Shown here piece after piece: positions 22,856 to 33,434 of a DNA stretch of 64,000 nt. The stretch covers positions 1 to 64,000 of the forward strand of contig VNWV01000042.1 of assembly GCA_009801085.1 (NCBI GenBank), read 5' to 3'. Both the position numbers and the translations under genes were made by a program. The DNA comes from Lasiodiplodia sp. COLG20 (lineage: Eukaryota; Ascomycota; Dothideomycetes; Botryosphaeriales; Botryosphaeriaceae). The notes beneath the pieces were generated by a model. That model was not told where the DNA came from and made no database searches. It worked only from the letters and a program-made list of their open reading frames with translations. Numbering within the stretch: position 1 is the stretch's first letter; each line of letters starts with the position of its first letter.

Positions 22856-24409
22856 TCAGCGCCGACACACACACAAACACTTGGTCAAGAAAAAGTCAGC
22901 GAGAAAAAGAAGCACCCACAACAAAGCCCCCTCCCCCTGCATTCCCACCCTGTCATAAGCTCTCACGTCATACGTCCCGACGACCAACTGCATGCGCTCA
23001 TCCCTCCTTCCTCTGGCCTCTTCGATATCTTTCTCATCCGAGCCTACTCGCACGACCTCGCCAACCGATGTGACGCCATAGCGTTTCTCTTTCTTCGGCT
23101 TCTTCGGCTGCCCAGCCGCCCAGAGTTCATGCAAACCTTCCGATTTCTTTCTGCGTCGAACCTCCAGCACTACTGTTTCGGCGCGGATGCTGCTCAGGAC
23201 GAGCGACCCGCCGACCGCGAGCTCGATGGCCTCGGCGCCGGATGTGAGGATGGCATCGGAAGTATCGAGGAGCGTGTAGATGCGCTGGCGGATTACAGGG
23301 GGGAGGTGATGGTGGTGCCGGATGAACTGGGCTTGTAAGGTGTCGACGCGGTCGAGTAGGAGTGCGTACGCATCCAGCGCAGCGGCGAGCTCGATCAGGG
23401 CGTCACGCGTACGGAGGCTGAGTTGGGAGAGCGACTTGAGTAGCGCCACGACCGCGGCGCTCGGAAAGGGTGTTTGCGGGTGACGATCGTCGTTGTTGGC
23501 CCAGTGGACTCTCGTATCAGTGCTGTTGTACCGACGGTGTCTTGGGCAGTGTCGATGGAAATGGGGGTGCTGGCTTGGATGAGAAGGACGCAGGATACCC
23601 CTCCTGTAAGCCTGCGCACTTCCGAACAGTGGAGTGCTTAGCTCTGTGCTCATCATGCTAATGACCATGCTGTCTGTCACTGTCTCAGAAGATGATCCGT
23701 ATTCTGCAAGGATGGAGTCCGAATGCGGACGGCTTTTCGGGCGTATCGTGACATGCTCTTTTCGCGAATGATCTGCGCTTGCTGACTGGTATACCAAAGG
23801 CGTACCCTCTTGTGGCCATTTGACTTTTTCAATTCGCTTCCCGTGCCCTTCCGGTCGTAGTGACGGAGTCTGCGGCGTTGAACGTCCGCTACGAAACCGA
23901 GTCCGGAACCTTCTTGCTCTATGCTGACTAGGTGGCTGTGGGCTATCAACGTTTGTCGTCATACGTGATTGAAACAATTCAAAGGGCGGGGCGAGTAGTG
24001 CCTGGATTGCGGGTATTTTCCACTGCTTTTTGGGAGCCTCATTGTTCTGGTTGGTACGCAAGGTATACTCGATTCTCAGTTGCCAGAGCATCTGATCTGC
24101 CTCCCGTATCGCCTCATTAACATCCCGCAACGTCGTTTCCAGTAAGCGTTGAAGAACCACTCGTCGCAAGAGCTGTTTCTCGTTCGTACGATCGGCGAGA
24201 GGAAGTACGCAGCGTTGAGAATTTGGTACCGGAGGGTCTGGTTGGAGCGCTGACCAGGGGATATGATTGACACTCTGTAAGACTCATAGTAAATTTCTCG
24301 TAGTCCTTCGATTGAGGGTGGATAGCTCAGCGTACGGTCGAAGACCCGTCTGACCGCCCGCGCAACCTGACTCTTCTAGCACTCCTCGTGCGCCTACCGG
24401 GCTGAACAT
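22856..24409 (-). CDS. Conserved hypothetical protein, C-terminal membrane anchor, in-frame TGA
   Basis: Not a family I can name. From ATG 24409 the frame runs 518 codons to a TGA stop at 22856-22858, broken once by a TGA at codon 42 (24284-24286). Downstream of that codon the frame is clearly coding: SVNHIPWSALQPDPPVPNSQ, a helical block LPLADRTNEKQLLRRVVLQR then LETTLRDVNEAIREADQMLW, a disordered Arg/Ser/Pro-rich centre, a second helical region (about 23200-23450) and a hydrophobic C-terminal segment (ALLWVLLFLADFFLT) that could be a tail anchor. Either the TGA is removed by an intron with a weak donor (GTAGGC or GTGCTA) joined to TTACAG|AGT, or the allele carries a nonsense change. The coding part from about 24280 to 22856 is secure; the first 42 codons are not. 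Confidence 0.65.
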
Positions 24410-25038
24410 GGGAATTAGCTAAGTCCCAATTCAATTCTGCCGCTGCGAGAGCGATCAAGTACTTGCCTTGTTCATAGCCTCAGTCATTACCCCATTTCGA
24501 CGCGGTAAATGTCCCATTCTGAGAGAAAGGCAGTGCCAAAGAGCCGGAGAAGCAAAACCATGTAAATACGATGAATGAGTGGACGCACTGGGCTAGCAAT
24601 GCATGAGAGGTGAGGATTTTAGGTGAAGACGATTTGCTGGGGAAGGTACTTGAAGCTTCCGGTGAAGCATTGCGTCAGTTCCTAATACGGCAAGAGCCAA
24701 GGGGCTGGCCTCCCTGCCCTCAAACCAGCAACGGGGCATGAATGACACCGATCTTACACAGTACACGAACAAATATAAACATAAATATAGTGGTATTGAT
24801 TCAGATCATGATATCCCGCTGAGTCCACAAACAAGGAAATATACAAAAAGGAACACCCAGGTCACCCAGAAAAAAAGACCACCACGCTGTAAATGCGATA
24901 CACAACAAAACTTTCCCGTCATTTTAACCTCCGAGCGTCACCGAATCCGACGCCCAGCACGACTCCCACAGCGAACACGGCCGCGGTCTTCGCAACTCCC
25001 ATGCTCGCAGCGGGCTCCTCCTCTTCCTCCTCAACGAG
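24410..25038. other. Intergenic region, nothing recognised
   Basis: Between two minus-strand genes: upstream of the hypothetical gene and downstream of the amine oxidase. AT-rich near 24750-24880. No supported gene. Confidence 0.4.
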
Positions 25039-27213
25039 CTACTTCGCACAGCACGAGCCGCCCTCCTTCTCCTCGTCAAAGGCCAGGCGCGAGAGCTTGT
25101 CGACGAGGGTGGAGCCCTGCTTGACGCCGCTGGGGACGCTGCAGTAGCTGGGCGGGACGTCGAGGCAGGGGTTGCGGGTGAAGAAGTTGCGGGGCCGCAG
25201 CAGCAGGGTCATGGGCTCGGCGGGCATGACGGGGAAGTCCTCGGGCGAGGGGAAGTGGGTGATGCCGAACGTGTGCCACATGACGATGTCGGTGTTGTCA
25301 ATGGAGCCATGGGGGTCGGCCGCGATCCACGCGGGCAGACCCATGCTGGGCTCGCCCGACGTCTGCGGCACGTGGCGGCCCGCCGGGTGCACCTGCTCGT
25401 CGTCGTACTTGGTGACATGCACGGCGTGGCGCGCGAAGCCCGCGCGCTTCCACACCAGCGAGCCCTCCTTGGGCAGCAGCGGCGGCACCTCGCGCGACAC
25501 CAGCTTGTACGACACGGGCTTCTTGCTATACGGGTTGAGCTTGTTGGGGTTGCAGATCTCCCACGTCCGGCCCGTGTTGCCATCGTAGTCGCTGTGGCCG
25601 GCACCCTGGGTGGTGAGCTTGGTCTTCTTGCAGTAGAAGGCGTTGCCGTAGAAGTTCTCGGCCGAGCCCACCTCGCCCTCGCCGCGAACGGCGTCGGCAA
25701 CGACGACCGTGTTGTTGGGGCCGTCGATGTTGGGATCCAGGCGCAAGCAGAACAGGTGCTGGTGGTTGTGGGCGTTGACGCCAGGGTACACCTCGGTTCC
25801 CCAGCCGTGAAGGTCCTCGCCAGGGTTGCAGGCGTAGGTGTTGAGGATACCGGTCAGCTTGATCTCGAGCTGAATCGTGCCGTCCTGGTGGAAGATCCAG
25901 TAGATGCAGTACTCGTAGTTGGCGGCGGTGAAGATTTGCGAGATGATCAGCTTGCGGGCACGAGTGACGGTGACCGACTCGTCACGGAAATCCGTGTGCT
26001 TGAACAGGATGCCGGCATCCTCCTCGTGGATGCAGATGGCGTTCTTGACCGTCTGGGCCTGGCCAGCGCGGTTGACGTAGGCGAAGTCCATGTAGTGGAT
26101 GGCGCCCTTGCAGTCACAGCCCAGGGACAGGCTGTTGGTCATGTAGCCGCCACCGTATTCTCCCAGGTCGAAGGCGTGCTTGCGCTGGTGGGGGTGCTCG
26201 GGGTTGCCGTAGGGGACAACCATCTCAGCGAGGGATATTCTCCAGAAGATGGGACGCTCGTTACCCTTGTCGTTGAAAGAGACGTTGGAGAGAACAAGAC
26301 CCTCCTTGTAGTTGAAACCAATGTGCAGCTTCCAGTTTTGCCAGCTGATGAAGCGGCCGTCCATGGTGAAAGAGACGCCCTCTGGCTGAGTGATGTTGAT
26401 GGGCTTGAGATCCGTCCTGTAGCCGCCCTCGGCCTCAATCGAGGCAGCATGGTAGTTGTTCGGAGGAGCCTTGTTGAGCGGCCTCCTGACTTTGGGGACG
26501 TCAATGTGGATGACCTCCTTGGTGTCGGCGTTGAAGATGGGGCAGAAATCCAGGGGGTAGACGTATTGGCAGTCATCGACGTGCGGGCGGTAGTACATCA
26601 GTGCCTGCTGCAGACGAACCTTGTTGCCAAAGCGCTCGTCGTAGCCAATCGTCCAGGCTGTTTTCCGTTAGCGTGATTCTGGTAATTTGACGGGTAGCCA
26701 CGTACGATCGCAGTAGACCTTGTGCATCTCGTTTGCGGGAATGCCGAGGATGCCACACTGCTCAACGACCTTGGGGTCTTGCCGCACGATGGACTCGACA
26801 ATCTGAAGATCCTCCATGGTGATCTAAGGCCAGTCAGCACTAAACGATTCTCCGCATGTTCGCAGCGGGGTGCTTACCAAAGGCTGCACGCCATCGGTCA
26901 GGGCAAAGGAGATAATCTTCTCCTCCTCGAGATCGACGACACCATCATACACCTTGCTGCCGGGACCAATGCAGACAACGTCGGCCCTCCGCTTGGGCCT
27001 GGGGTTGACCTGGGGGTTGGCCAACCATGCCTGCATCTCCAACTTCCGAGGCTCCCAGAGGGTGACGGCATTGTAGTGAAGGTCGGGGTGCTCCTTGCGG
27101 ATGATGGCAACAGCCTTCTCAATCTCAACCTCCGAGAGGGGGTCGATGGGGTACGGCGGCTCCCCCTGGCCAGTGATCTGGCCGGCCATCTGCTTGAGGC
27201 GGTCGAGGACCAT
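25039..27213 (-). CDS. Copper amine oxidase (TPQ type)
   Basis: Three exons (26878..27213, 26706..26823, 25039..26657) give 690 residues, as expected for fungal primary-amine oxidases. Junctions restore GVQPL|ITMEDLQIVES and VYCD|PWTIGYDERFG. The tyrosine that becomes the topaquinone cofactor is Tyr399 in AANYEYCIYW. Copper ligands are the HQH pair in NAHNHQHLFC and a distal His in MWHTFGITHFPSPEDFPVMP. The N-terminal N2/N3 domains include YNAVTLWEPRKLEMQAW. The enzyme oxidises primary amines to aldehyde, ammonia and hydrogen peroxide, and in fungi usually serves amine use as nitrogen source, often in peroxisomes. The C-terminus (SCCAK) is not a standard peroxisomal signal. Two GATA sites about 340 bp upstream fit nitrogen control. 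Confidence 0.95.
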
Positions 27214-28397
27214 TGTGATTGCTGTGTATGATCAAGAAAAGCTCACCGCAGACTTCCAATGAGGAATGGAAGGGAAGTCGATGAATGAGGCACAGCGGTC
27301 TCTAAAGGTGGCAGAGAAGGTAGTTAATGAAGTACAGAGTATAAGAGACCGTTGTGAATGCGGCGGCGGGCTCAACGTTATATACAGGTCGGCCGGTTGC
27401 ACGGCGGCCTGGGACACGGCTTGTATGCCGTGGCAGGCCGGCGGCCAGCATCGAGGGCAGCTGCAGGGAAAGCGGAACGACTGGTGAGGGGCAGCGGGCC
27501 AGTGGCTTGGAGCCAACGGCGGAGGCAAATGGTGGCCGGGGTTGCGCGCGATAAGTCGCGATAAGCGTTGTGCCCGGGTTCTTTTGACTGATGCGGCCTA
27601 GCGCGGTGCTGCGCGCGGTGGAGAGCAGCTCGCAGATCTGGTGGACTAGCGCTCTGTCCCGGGCCCAGAGTCAGAGCGCGATACTTGCCCTGATGCGGCT
27701 ATCTATTGAACCCTCCTGCTGTGCTCCGCTCCGGCCCATGAGTCCTGCAAATTACGCCTTGGGCATGTCCATGCGATTGCCCTCGGGTGGCCACGCCGAC
27801 GCTCATGATTGTGTTACTATCAATGACCGCCAGCCGTGGCCCCGCTCGTAGGGCTGTCCCTTCCTCTCGTCCGCCTACTGCGTAGTGGTCTGATCTAAAC
27901 ATGCTATCTCATTAGTCCCGGCGCCGCACACTCGCCGTGGTTTCAATCCAATCGTGTCATCGCCACTCGGCATCATCTTCCCATTCTTGGACCAAAAACA
28001 CCAACCATACATGCACAGGATTGAATGAGGAAGGAGGTTAGCAGTTGCTACCCTACAGCATTGCTGAATAAACCCAGAGCCGACCAGCACCGGAAACCCG
28101 CCACCACCCTAAGAGAAAGCACACGTACAGCACCCACCAAGTGCGCCGAGTAATGCAGGAGTAGTAAGACGAAGCCTCGGAGGCACACGTAAGAAAACTC
28201 CCAGCTCGCATCAAAAAATCAAAATCTCATGATGAAGCCCCTCACATCGGGGCCGTGGAACCCTTCCGCTTCTCGACTACGCCGTTTTTTGTAGCTTGCT
28301 AGCCTCGGAAAAGTATCGAAGAAAGGAAGAGTGCATTATTATCTTTAACAGCCACACAGAAGAGGATTTGGCACGAAAACCCGGAAAGCGGGAACGC
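27214..28397. other. Intergenic region with amine oxidase promoter
   Basis: About 1.2 kb between two minus-strand genes. The paired GATA sites (27549-27565) lie here. Apart from these and purine/pyrimidine biased stretches I see no gene or RNA. Confidence 0.5.
27549..27565 (+). promoter_or_regulatory. Tandem GATA-factor sites upstream of the amine oxidase
   Basis: Two identical CGATAAG heptamers at 27549-27555 and 27559-27565, same orientation, ten bases apart, about one helical turn. They match the HGATAR consensus of AreA/Nit2-type nitrogen regulators and sit about 335-350 bp upstream of the copper amine oxidase ATG. The motif match is direct; a nitrogen-regulatory role is inference. Confidence 0.55.
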
Positions 28398-29950
28398 TTA
28401 CTTTCCGTACGTGAAGTTGCCAAATGCTCCTCCCGGCGTCATGGCGCCCAATCCGTGGCCACCGGGGCCAGGCGTTCCGCTCGCCAAACCCGCTGCGTTG
28501 GTGACTGGCGTGCTCGGGGAGTCCCTGTGCGGCGTGCCGCCCGTGTGGAACGCCAGGGCTGCCTGGAAGCCTGCGCCATTGACCGCGTTTGCTGCGTGGC
28601 CGTGAGCCGCGAGTACAGCCGCCTGCGCCGTGGCAGAAGCTGGCGGTCCCACGCCCGTGAGGCCCCACATCTGTCCGTTCATGTCGGGCGGGATCTCCCC
28701 GTCGAAGATCTTAGCGCGCATTTGCCAGAACACGTTGCCCGTCAGCCAAGCATCCGACCCGGCCTGGTGCTGCGTGCCGACCCGCTGACAGCCGAGTTCT
28801 TCGGCAAGGTCCTGCAGCCCCGATTTGCTGCCTAAGGCGTTGAGGATGTTCTGGGCCTGTGCGTTGACGCCGTTGATTGTCACAAGCTTCTGCGCATGCC
28901 GCCACAGGAACTTGACGTCCAGCAGCCGCGGGAAGAAAATGCTGACCAGTTTCCTGTACTCGTCTTCGTCGTCCGGAAGCTGCTTGCACCACATGATCTT
29001 TACCAAGTAGGCGAAGTCGTAGCCCGAGTGGAAGGATATCCAGTTAACGTCGTCCGAGAGAGCGAGTCCTGAGGTGATGAGGAGAGAGCCAAACTCAAGC
29101 GGGTCGATGCCCATTTCTGCGTGCTTCTCAAAGTCCGTACCCGCCTTTTTTAGCACCTGGATCGAGTCCTCATTGTACATGTCCTCCTCTAATGAGAATT
29201 GGAAGTTGAAGGTCCACGTGCACGGGCACATGATGAGGTTATTTGAGTAGGGGCCGCGCTGCTGGATGGGGGCGCCCTGTTCGATCTGAGCGGGTGGGAT
29301 CTCGCCGGCTGGAGAGAAAAGGGTGATGCCGAGTTGTATTATCTTGAGGAGGTCCACGTTGCAGCGGACGGTTTGGTAGTGATAGCTTGCCTTGGTGATG
29401 AAGTCGCCCATCGGTCTCGCGACAACGCCGGGGAACTCGGTGTCCTAGAGACCCGGAGTTAGCTTGATCAGTGCCACCAGGGCGGATGATGTACCATGCT
29501 GATGTATGGGTACTTGTCGACCAGACTCCGGAGTATTGCCATCTCCTGCGCCAGGTTGTGCTTCCAGACATCTCGTATCCTCATTCCTTGGCCCTTTGCC
29601 CCACCCGATGCCATCGAGGCAGCCTCGTGCTCGCGTTGCTGCTGCAGAGCCGCGCCGTGGGCGAAGCCCATCTGCGCCGCGTGGCTGGCCAGGCCAGTTC
29701 CGCCGCCACCAAGCCCACTCGCGCCGCCGAAGCTTCCTGCCAGGCCTGCGTTGCTCGTGGCCGGGCCGAAGATGTTCATGTTGCCATTTGGGTTGCCGCC
29801 GCCGAAACCGGGCTGCTGACCCATGTTCTGGTTCTGGACGGCAGCATTGACGCTGTGGAAGTGGGCCGACTGGAGCGCATGCTGCTGGTTGAGGTGTTGA
29901 AAGGGGTTTGAGACGTTATGCGGCGGATACCGGCTCACTGCGGGCGGCAT
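28398..29950 (-). CDS. POP2: CCR4-NOT deadenylase subunit Pop2/Caf1
   Basis: Two exons (29495..29950 and 28398..29444) give 500 residues. The N-terminal ~125 residues are low-complexity (Gly/Asn/Gln/Ala). The nuclease domain then starts at RIRDVWKHNLAQEMAILRSL. DEDD active-site residues: Asp153 and Glu155 in DTEFPG, Asp in HSGYDFAYLVK, Asp in AGSDAWLTGNVFW. The junction falls exactly before Asp153. The C-terminus after about 420 is disordered, Gly/Ala/Pro-rich. Acts in cytoplasmic mRNA poly(A) shortening within CCR4-NOT. The core is the usual Caf1 size; the flanking extensions are typical of filamentous fungi. It is divergent from the complex I gene, about 420 bp away. Confidence 0.95.
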
Positions 29951-30373
29951 CCTTTATCGAGTGTCGAGTGCCAGTGCTGGGGTAGGTTGGGGCCGGTCGC
30001 ACATCCGGGTCGCGGGTCGGGCGATGAGGAGGGGATCAGGCGCCGGTTGATCTCGTTGGAAGGAGCAAAGCGCCAGTCTTGCGGGTTGAAGGGGGATCGC
30101 GTCGTGGTGATGGTGAGGTTGGGCGCTGCATTTGGCGGGAGGTCGGTCACAGCGACGGGTTGGAGGGCACTGGCCCGCGCTTCAGCCCCCCAGGGCTTGG
30201 CATTAAGCGAGCGCCAGCCTATCTCACGCTCTCTAGTAAGCAACCCGCAACACCACCCGCGAACCATCCGCCCTGTACTTTGCGAGGTCGCATCAACGTA
30301 CGTCCCACACTCTCAATTGCCCCTCTGCTAGCTCCGCCAGCTCCGTGTGGCTGACGCCCGCCGACAGATCACC
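29951..30373. promoter_or_regulatory. Divergent promoter region between POP2 and the complex I B12 gene
   Basis: A 423-bp GC-rich spacer between two divergent start codons. No clear TATA box; must contain both promoters and leaders. Confidence 0.5.
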
Positions 30374-30689
30374 ATGGCACCGCCCAACCTCACCGGTTTC
30401 GACCCCAAGAAGTTCGCCGCTGCCGCCGGCACGCCCGCAAACGACCCGTGGAAGAGGCGGTGAGTGGGAGCTCCCTCGTTGATACTGCCTCTGTGTTGCG
30501 ACAATGACTGACTGGTCGCGACGGTGCAGCGAGACCTGGAGGTACACGGGTCCCTTCTCGCGTTGGAACCGCTTCAAGAACGCCTTCCCGGGACTCGGCA
30601 TTGCGACTGTTGCTTTCGGCGTCTACCTCGGATACGAGGCTATCTTCCTCAAGGACGACCATGCGCACCACGGCGAGGGCCACCACTAG
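30374..30689 (+). CDS. NADH:ubiquinone oxidoreductase B12 subunit (NDUFB3-like)
   Basis: Two exons (30374..30459 and 30530..30689) encode 81 residues. The product starts MAPPNLTGFDPKKFAAAAG, has the conserved NDPWKRR|ETWRYTGPFSRWNR block, one membrane helix (GIATVAFGVYLGYEAIFL) and a His-rich C-terminus. These are the features of the single-spanning B12 accessory subunit of mitochondrial complex I. There is no cleavable presequence, as usual for this subunit. ATG context is good (ACC before ATG). The intron is 70 nt. Confidence 0.94.
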
Positions 30690-31149
30690 AGAAATACCAG
30701 AATCATTTCCAGTTCAGATGCAAGAAACTGCATGTGACGTTCGGCGCACGGGATGGTCTAGCTGAAGAGCAGGCATTGGTTGTACATATGGCAGGGCTTT
30801 ACAAAGAAGGCGCCTATGGAGCAATCTTCGAACATGTCCGCCAAATGGCGTTGTACGATGAAGAAGACGCGTGGTAAGGGCACGAGACGTACCAAATAAA
30901 TCAGCATCCGCGGACAAAGACATTCTAGACCCGACTTCATTGTCACCGTTATCCCGGGCAATATCCCATGAGCTAACTATGCGGTACAAAGACGTATTTA
31001 ACTAAGACATGAAGTTCATAATAATCGAACTGCACGATCAACAACGGCCCACCTCACAATGCGCTTTCCTTCCAGCTCGCACTGTATACTCCATCGGGCG
31101 CTTTAAACTCTCTGCAGTGCAATGGGCCACGAGTGAGCTTGTTTGAGCT
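30690..31149. other. Intergenic region, nothing recognised
   Basis: Downstream of the complex I gene and of the protease relic on the other strand. No supported feature. Confidence 0.4.
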
Positions 31150-31990
31150 TTAGGCTTTGAGAACAACGGTACCCGACTCACATAGGTAGTTGAAGCTATC
31201 ATCCGGACGTAGATGTATATCCGGCCTGTTGACCAGATCATCTTTGAACTTGCGGCCCATGTGAGGGTAGTCTGGTTGGTCTTCATAGGCAGTAACATCG
31301 TCCGTTCCGTGAGAAGTAACCTCGGAGTCGTCACTTTCGAGAACTATCAGCTTGAGGGACAATGGTGAGGTTCGGAGCACTTACATGCGCTCAGGAAGAC
31401 CTGCTTTCGCCCCAAGAGGTCTATATGGGTTATCTCGTGCAGGAGAGTGTGTCCACCAGTCTTAAAATCCTTGAAACGCTGGTTAGTCTGGCACCAGCTG
31501 CCCCTTTTATTTCCGTTGTATGTTCTCGAGTTGAGGTCCCGCTTGGTCATCGGATCCGTAAAGGATTTTGGGCAAATCTTCATCTCGCGCAGATGGTTAG
31601 CATCCTGCTTTTGTGAGTCAGTCACCGCGAGGCTAGATGATAGTCAGCTGCGTACTCGTTTGGCATGCGTTACGTTGTTACCTCGCAGATTCGTCTCCAG
31701 TACACTCCTCAGCGCATCGGACAGAGAAGGAGTATGGTGGGTTGGTTGGATTATCGTCAGATGCAACCATACGCCGTGCTCGATGTATTGATGTTGTGTG
31801 CAGTCCTCGCTAGCGCAGCTGCATCACTAAGGGCCTGCTTGACAATCGGTTCTTTATCGCCATGTCTGCGTCCTCTCCGCGAAAGTAGTGGGTAAAGCTG
31901 AAGTCAAAAAGGGACAGCAAGAATATGACCAGTTGGAGTTTAAGTAGCAAGTGCCTTGGAATTGGTGGTACTTCACAACGGTGCAACAGT
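31150..31990 (-). pseudogene. Zinc metalloprotease gene (HEXXH, aspzincin-like), apparently frameshifted
   Basis: Coding-like blocks on the minus strand lie in an ordered but broken series. Around 31769-31861 one frame reads IVKQALSDAAALARTAHNIN and ends in STAY; a second frame (31682-31769) continues WLHLTIIQPTHHTPSLSDAL and on to LETNLRGNNVT; a third (31384-31620) gives TDSQKQ..., a GSWC motif and GGHTLLHEITHIDLLG; after a probable 41-nt intron (31344..31384) comes SHGTDDVTAYEDQPDYPH and RPDDSFNYL. HEITH matches the HEXXH zinc motif, and the downstream GTDDVTAY resembles the third-ligand region of aspzincins (M35 and relatives), usually secreted proteases. No choice of GT/AG introns I tried joins the first three blocks in frame, and no start with a clean signal peptide was found. 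Most likely a decayed gene; alternatively an intact one with a structure I failed to solve, or sequence errors. Confidence 0.5.
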
Positions 31991-32282
31991 GTCGGCGCCA
32001 ACGGAGCCAATGGAGGCCAAGGCGCATCGGAAAACCAATGAAGAATTGAACGTTACACGGATTTGGACTGCATGTTCAGGAATGGCCAAGAATGCAGAAC
32101 GTCATTGGCGCGGCTGCAGAGGGGCAGATGCACGCTCGGGCTCGGGGTTGATCGCGCACGTCTCACCGCCCGCCGACGATGTCATCCTGCTGACCCACTG
32201 TGCACCCATGCCCGCGACAGTACTTCCCGCTCCCCTGCTCCCGCTGCTCCTACGGCATGCAAGTCACTCTCATTAGCATACC
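31991..32282. other. Divergent upstream region of the protease relic and the carrier gene
   Basis: Short spacer of about 290 bp between the 5' end of the protease relic and the mitochondrial carrier start. A hydrophobic stretch (LLLKLQLVIFLLSLFDFSF) readable at about 31890-31960 could be a remnant of the protease signal peptide, but no ATG precedes it properly. Confidence 0.35.
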
Positions 32283-33434
32283 ATGCCCAGAGTCTATCCT
32301 CCGATAGACGGCAAGACCTCCTCGCCCACGCTCTCGCCTTCGATCGTCGAATCTGTCGCCGGCTTTTCCGCCGGGCTGATTGCAACCCTTGTCGCCCATC
32401 CGTTCGATGTCTTGAAGACGCGCCTGCAGCGTGAGTCCGCCTTCCGCCACGTCCGCGCCCGTAGTTGACGGCTCGACAGTCGACCAGACCCACGCGCCGC
32501 GATGGGGAAACTCGTTTCACATCCTCCGCAACATTGTTCGCCATGAGGGCAATGTCGGCGCTCTGTATCGCGGCTTGATGCCGAACATGATAGGCAACTC
32601 TGTCAGCTGGGCGTTGTATTTTCTGTGGTAGGTAGACTTGCGCTTGCAGACGTGCAGGCCGAGGCTGACATCTCCGAGGTACCGCAACTTGAAGGATCTC
32701 TTCAAGTCAACTCGCGGCCAAGGCCAGAGACTTGGCTCCTCTGACTATTTCCTGTCGTCGGGAATAGCGGGTTAGTGTGCACCCTTCACATCCGGAAAAA
32801 GGTCGCTGACAGCCGAACGGGCATTTTGACGGCGGTATGCACGAATCCCATCTGGGTCATCAAGACGCGCATGCTATCGACGGGTCGCAACACGCCGGGT
32901 GCCTATCGGGGCATCTCCCACGGCGCGTCGGAAATCATGCGCACCGAGGGCATTGCTGGATTTTACCGCGGCCTCATCCCGTCCTTGTTCGGCGTGTCTC
33001 ACGGCGCGATCCAATTCATGGCATACGAGCAGTTGAAGTACTACAGAGGCAGCCAGATTGGCGGCAGGTCGGAGCTAAGCAACTTCGACTACCTGTATCT
33101 CAGTGCGTCATCGAAAATTTTCGCGGGCAGCATCACGTACCCGTACCAAGTTGTGCGGTCCAGGCTGCAGACGTACGATGCAAGCGCGGCTTACCGATCG
33201 GCGCGGGACGTGGTAACGCAGATCTGGATTCGAGAGGGAGTGTCGGGCTTTTACAAGGGGTAAGGACTTGGCTTCTGGACCGCGGGATTATCACATGGCT
33301 GACGAAGGCTTAGGCTGCTGCCAAACGTCGTGCGCGTCTTGCCAACCACTTGTGTGACGTTTCTAGTGTACGAAAACACCAAGTTCTACCTGCCAAGGAT
33401 CTGGCATCCCGAGGGAGACCATGAGACGGATTGA
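32283..33434 (+). CDS. Mitochondrial folate/FAD carrier (Flx1/SLC25A32 type)
   Basis: Five exons: 32283..32430, 32480..32627, 32679..32770, 32821..33259, 33314..33434, giving 315 residues. Three carrier repeats are visible: AHPFDVLKTRLQ, TNPIWVIKTRML and TYPYQVVRSRLQ. The Trp in the second and the YPYQVVRSRLQ third signature are typical of the folate/FAD branch (yeast Flx1, human SLC25A32), which imports FAD or folate through the inner mitochondrial membrane. The junction after SSGIAG is odd. The conserved sequence requires exon 4 to begin with GC at 32821, so the intron would end in GG (32819-32820); using the nearest AG (32811-32812) shifts the frame to an early stop. For the first intron I prefer the 49-nt form (to 32479), because the alternative acceptor leaves only 34 nt. 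Confidence 0.85.

Noticed and set aside
25255..26676. 473-codon open frame antisense to the copper amine oxidase
   Set aside because: Exact shadow of strongly conserved coding sequence; Val/Gly/Asp-rich product without a family.
32431..32464. A 34-nt intron as first intron of the carrier gene
   Set aside because: Too short for efficient splicing; the AG at 32478-32479 gives a 49-nt intron in the same frame and a protein closer to the family.
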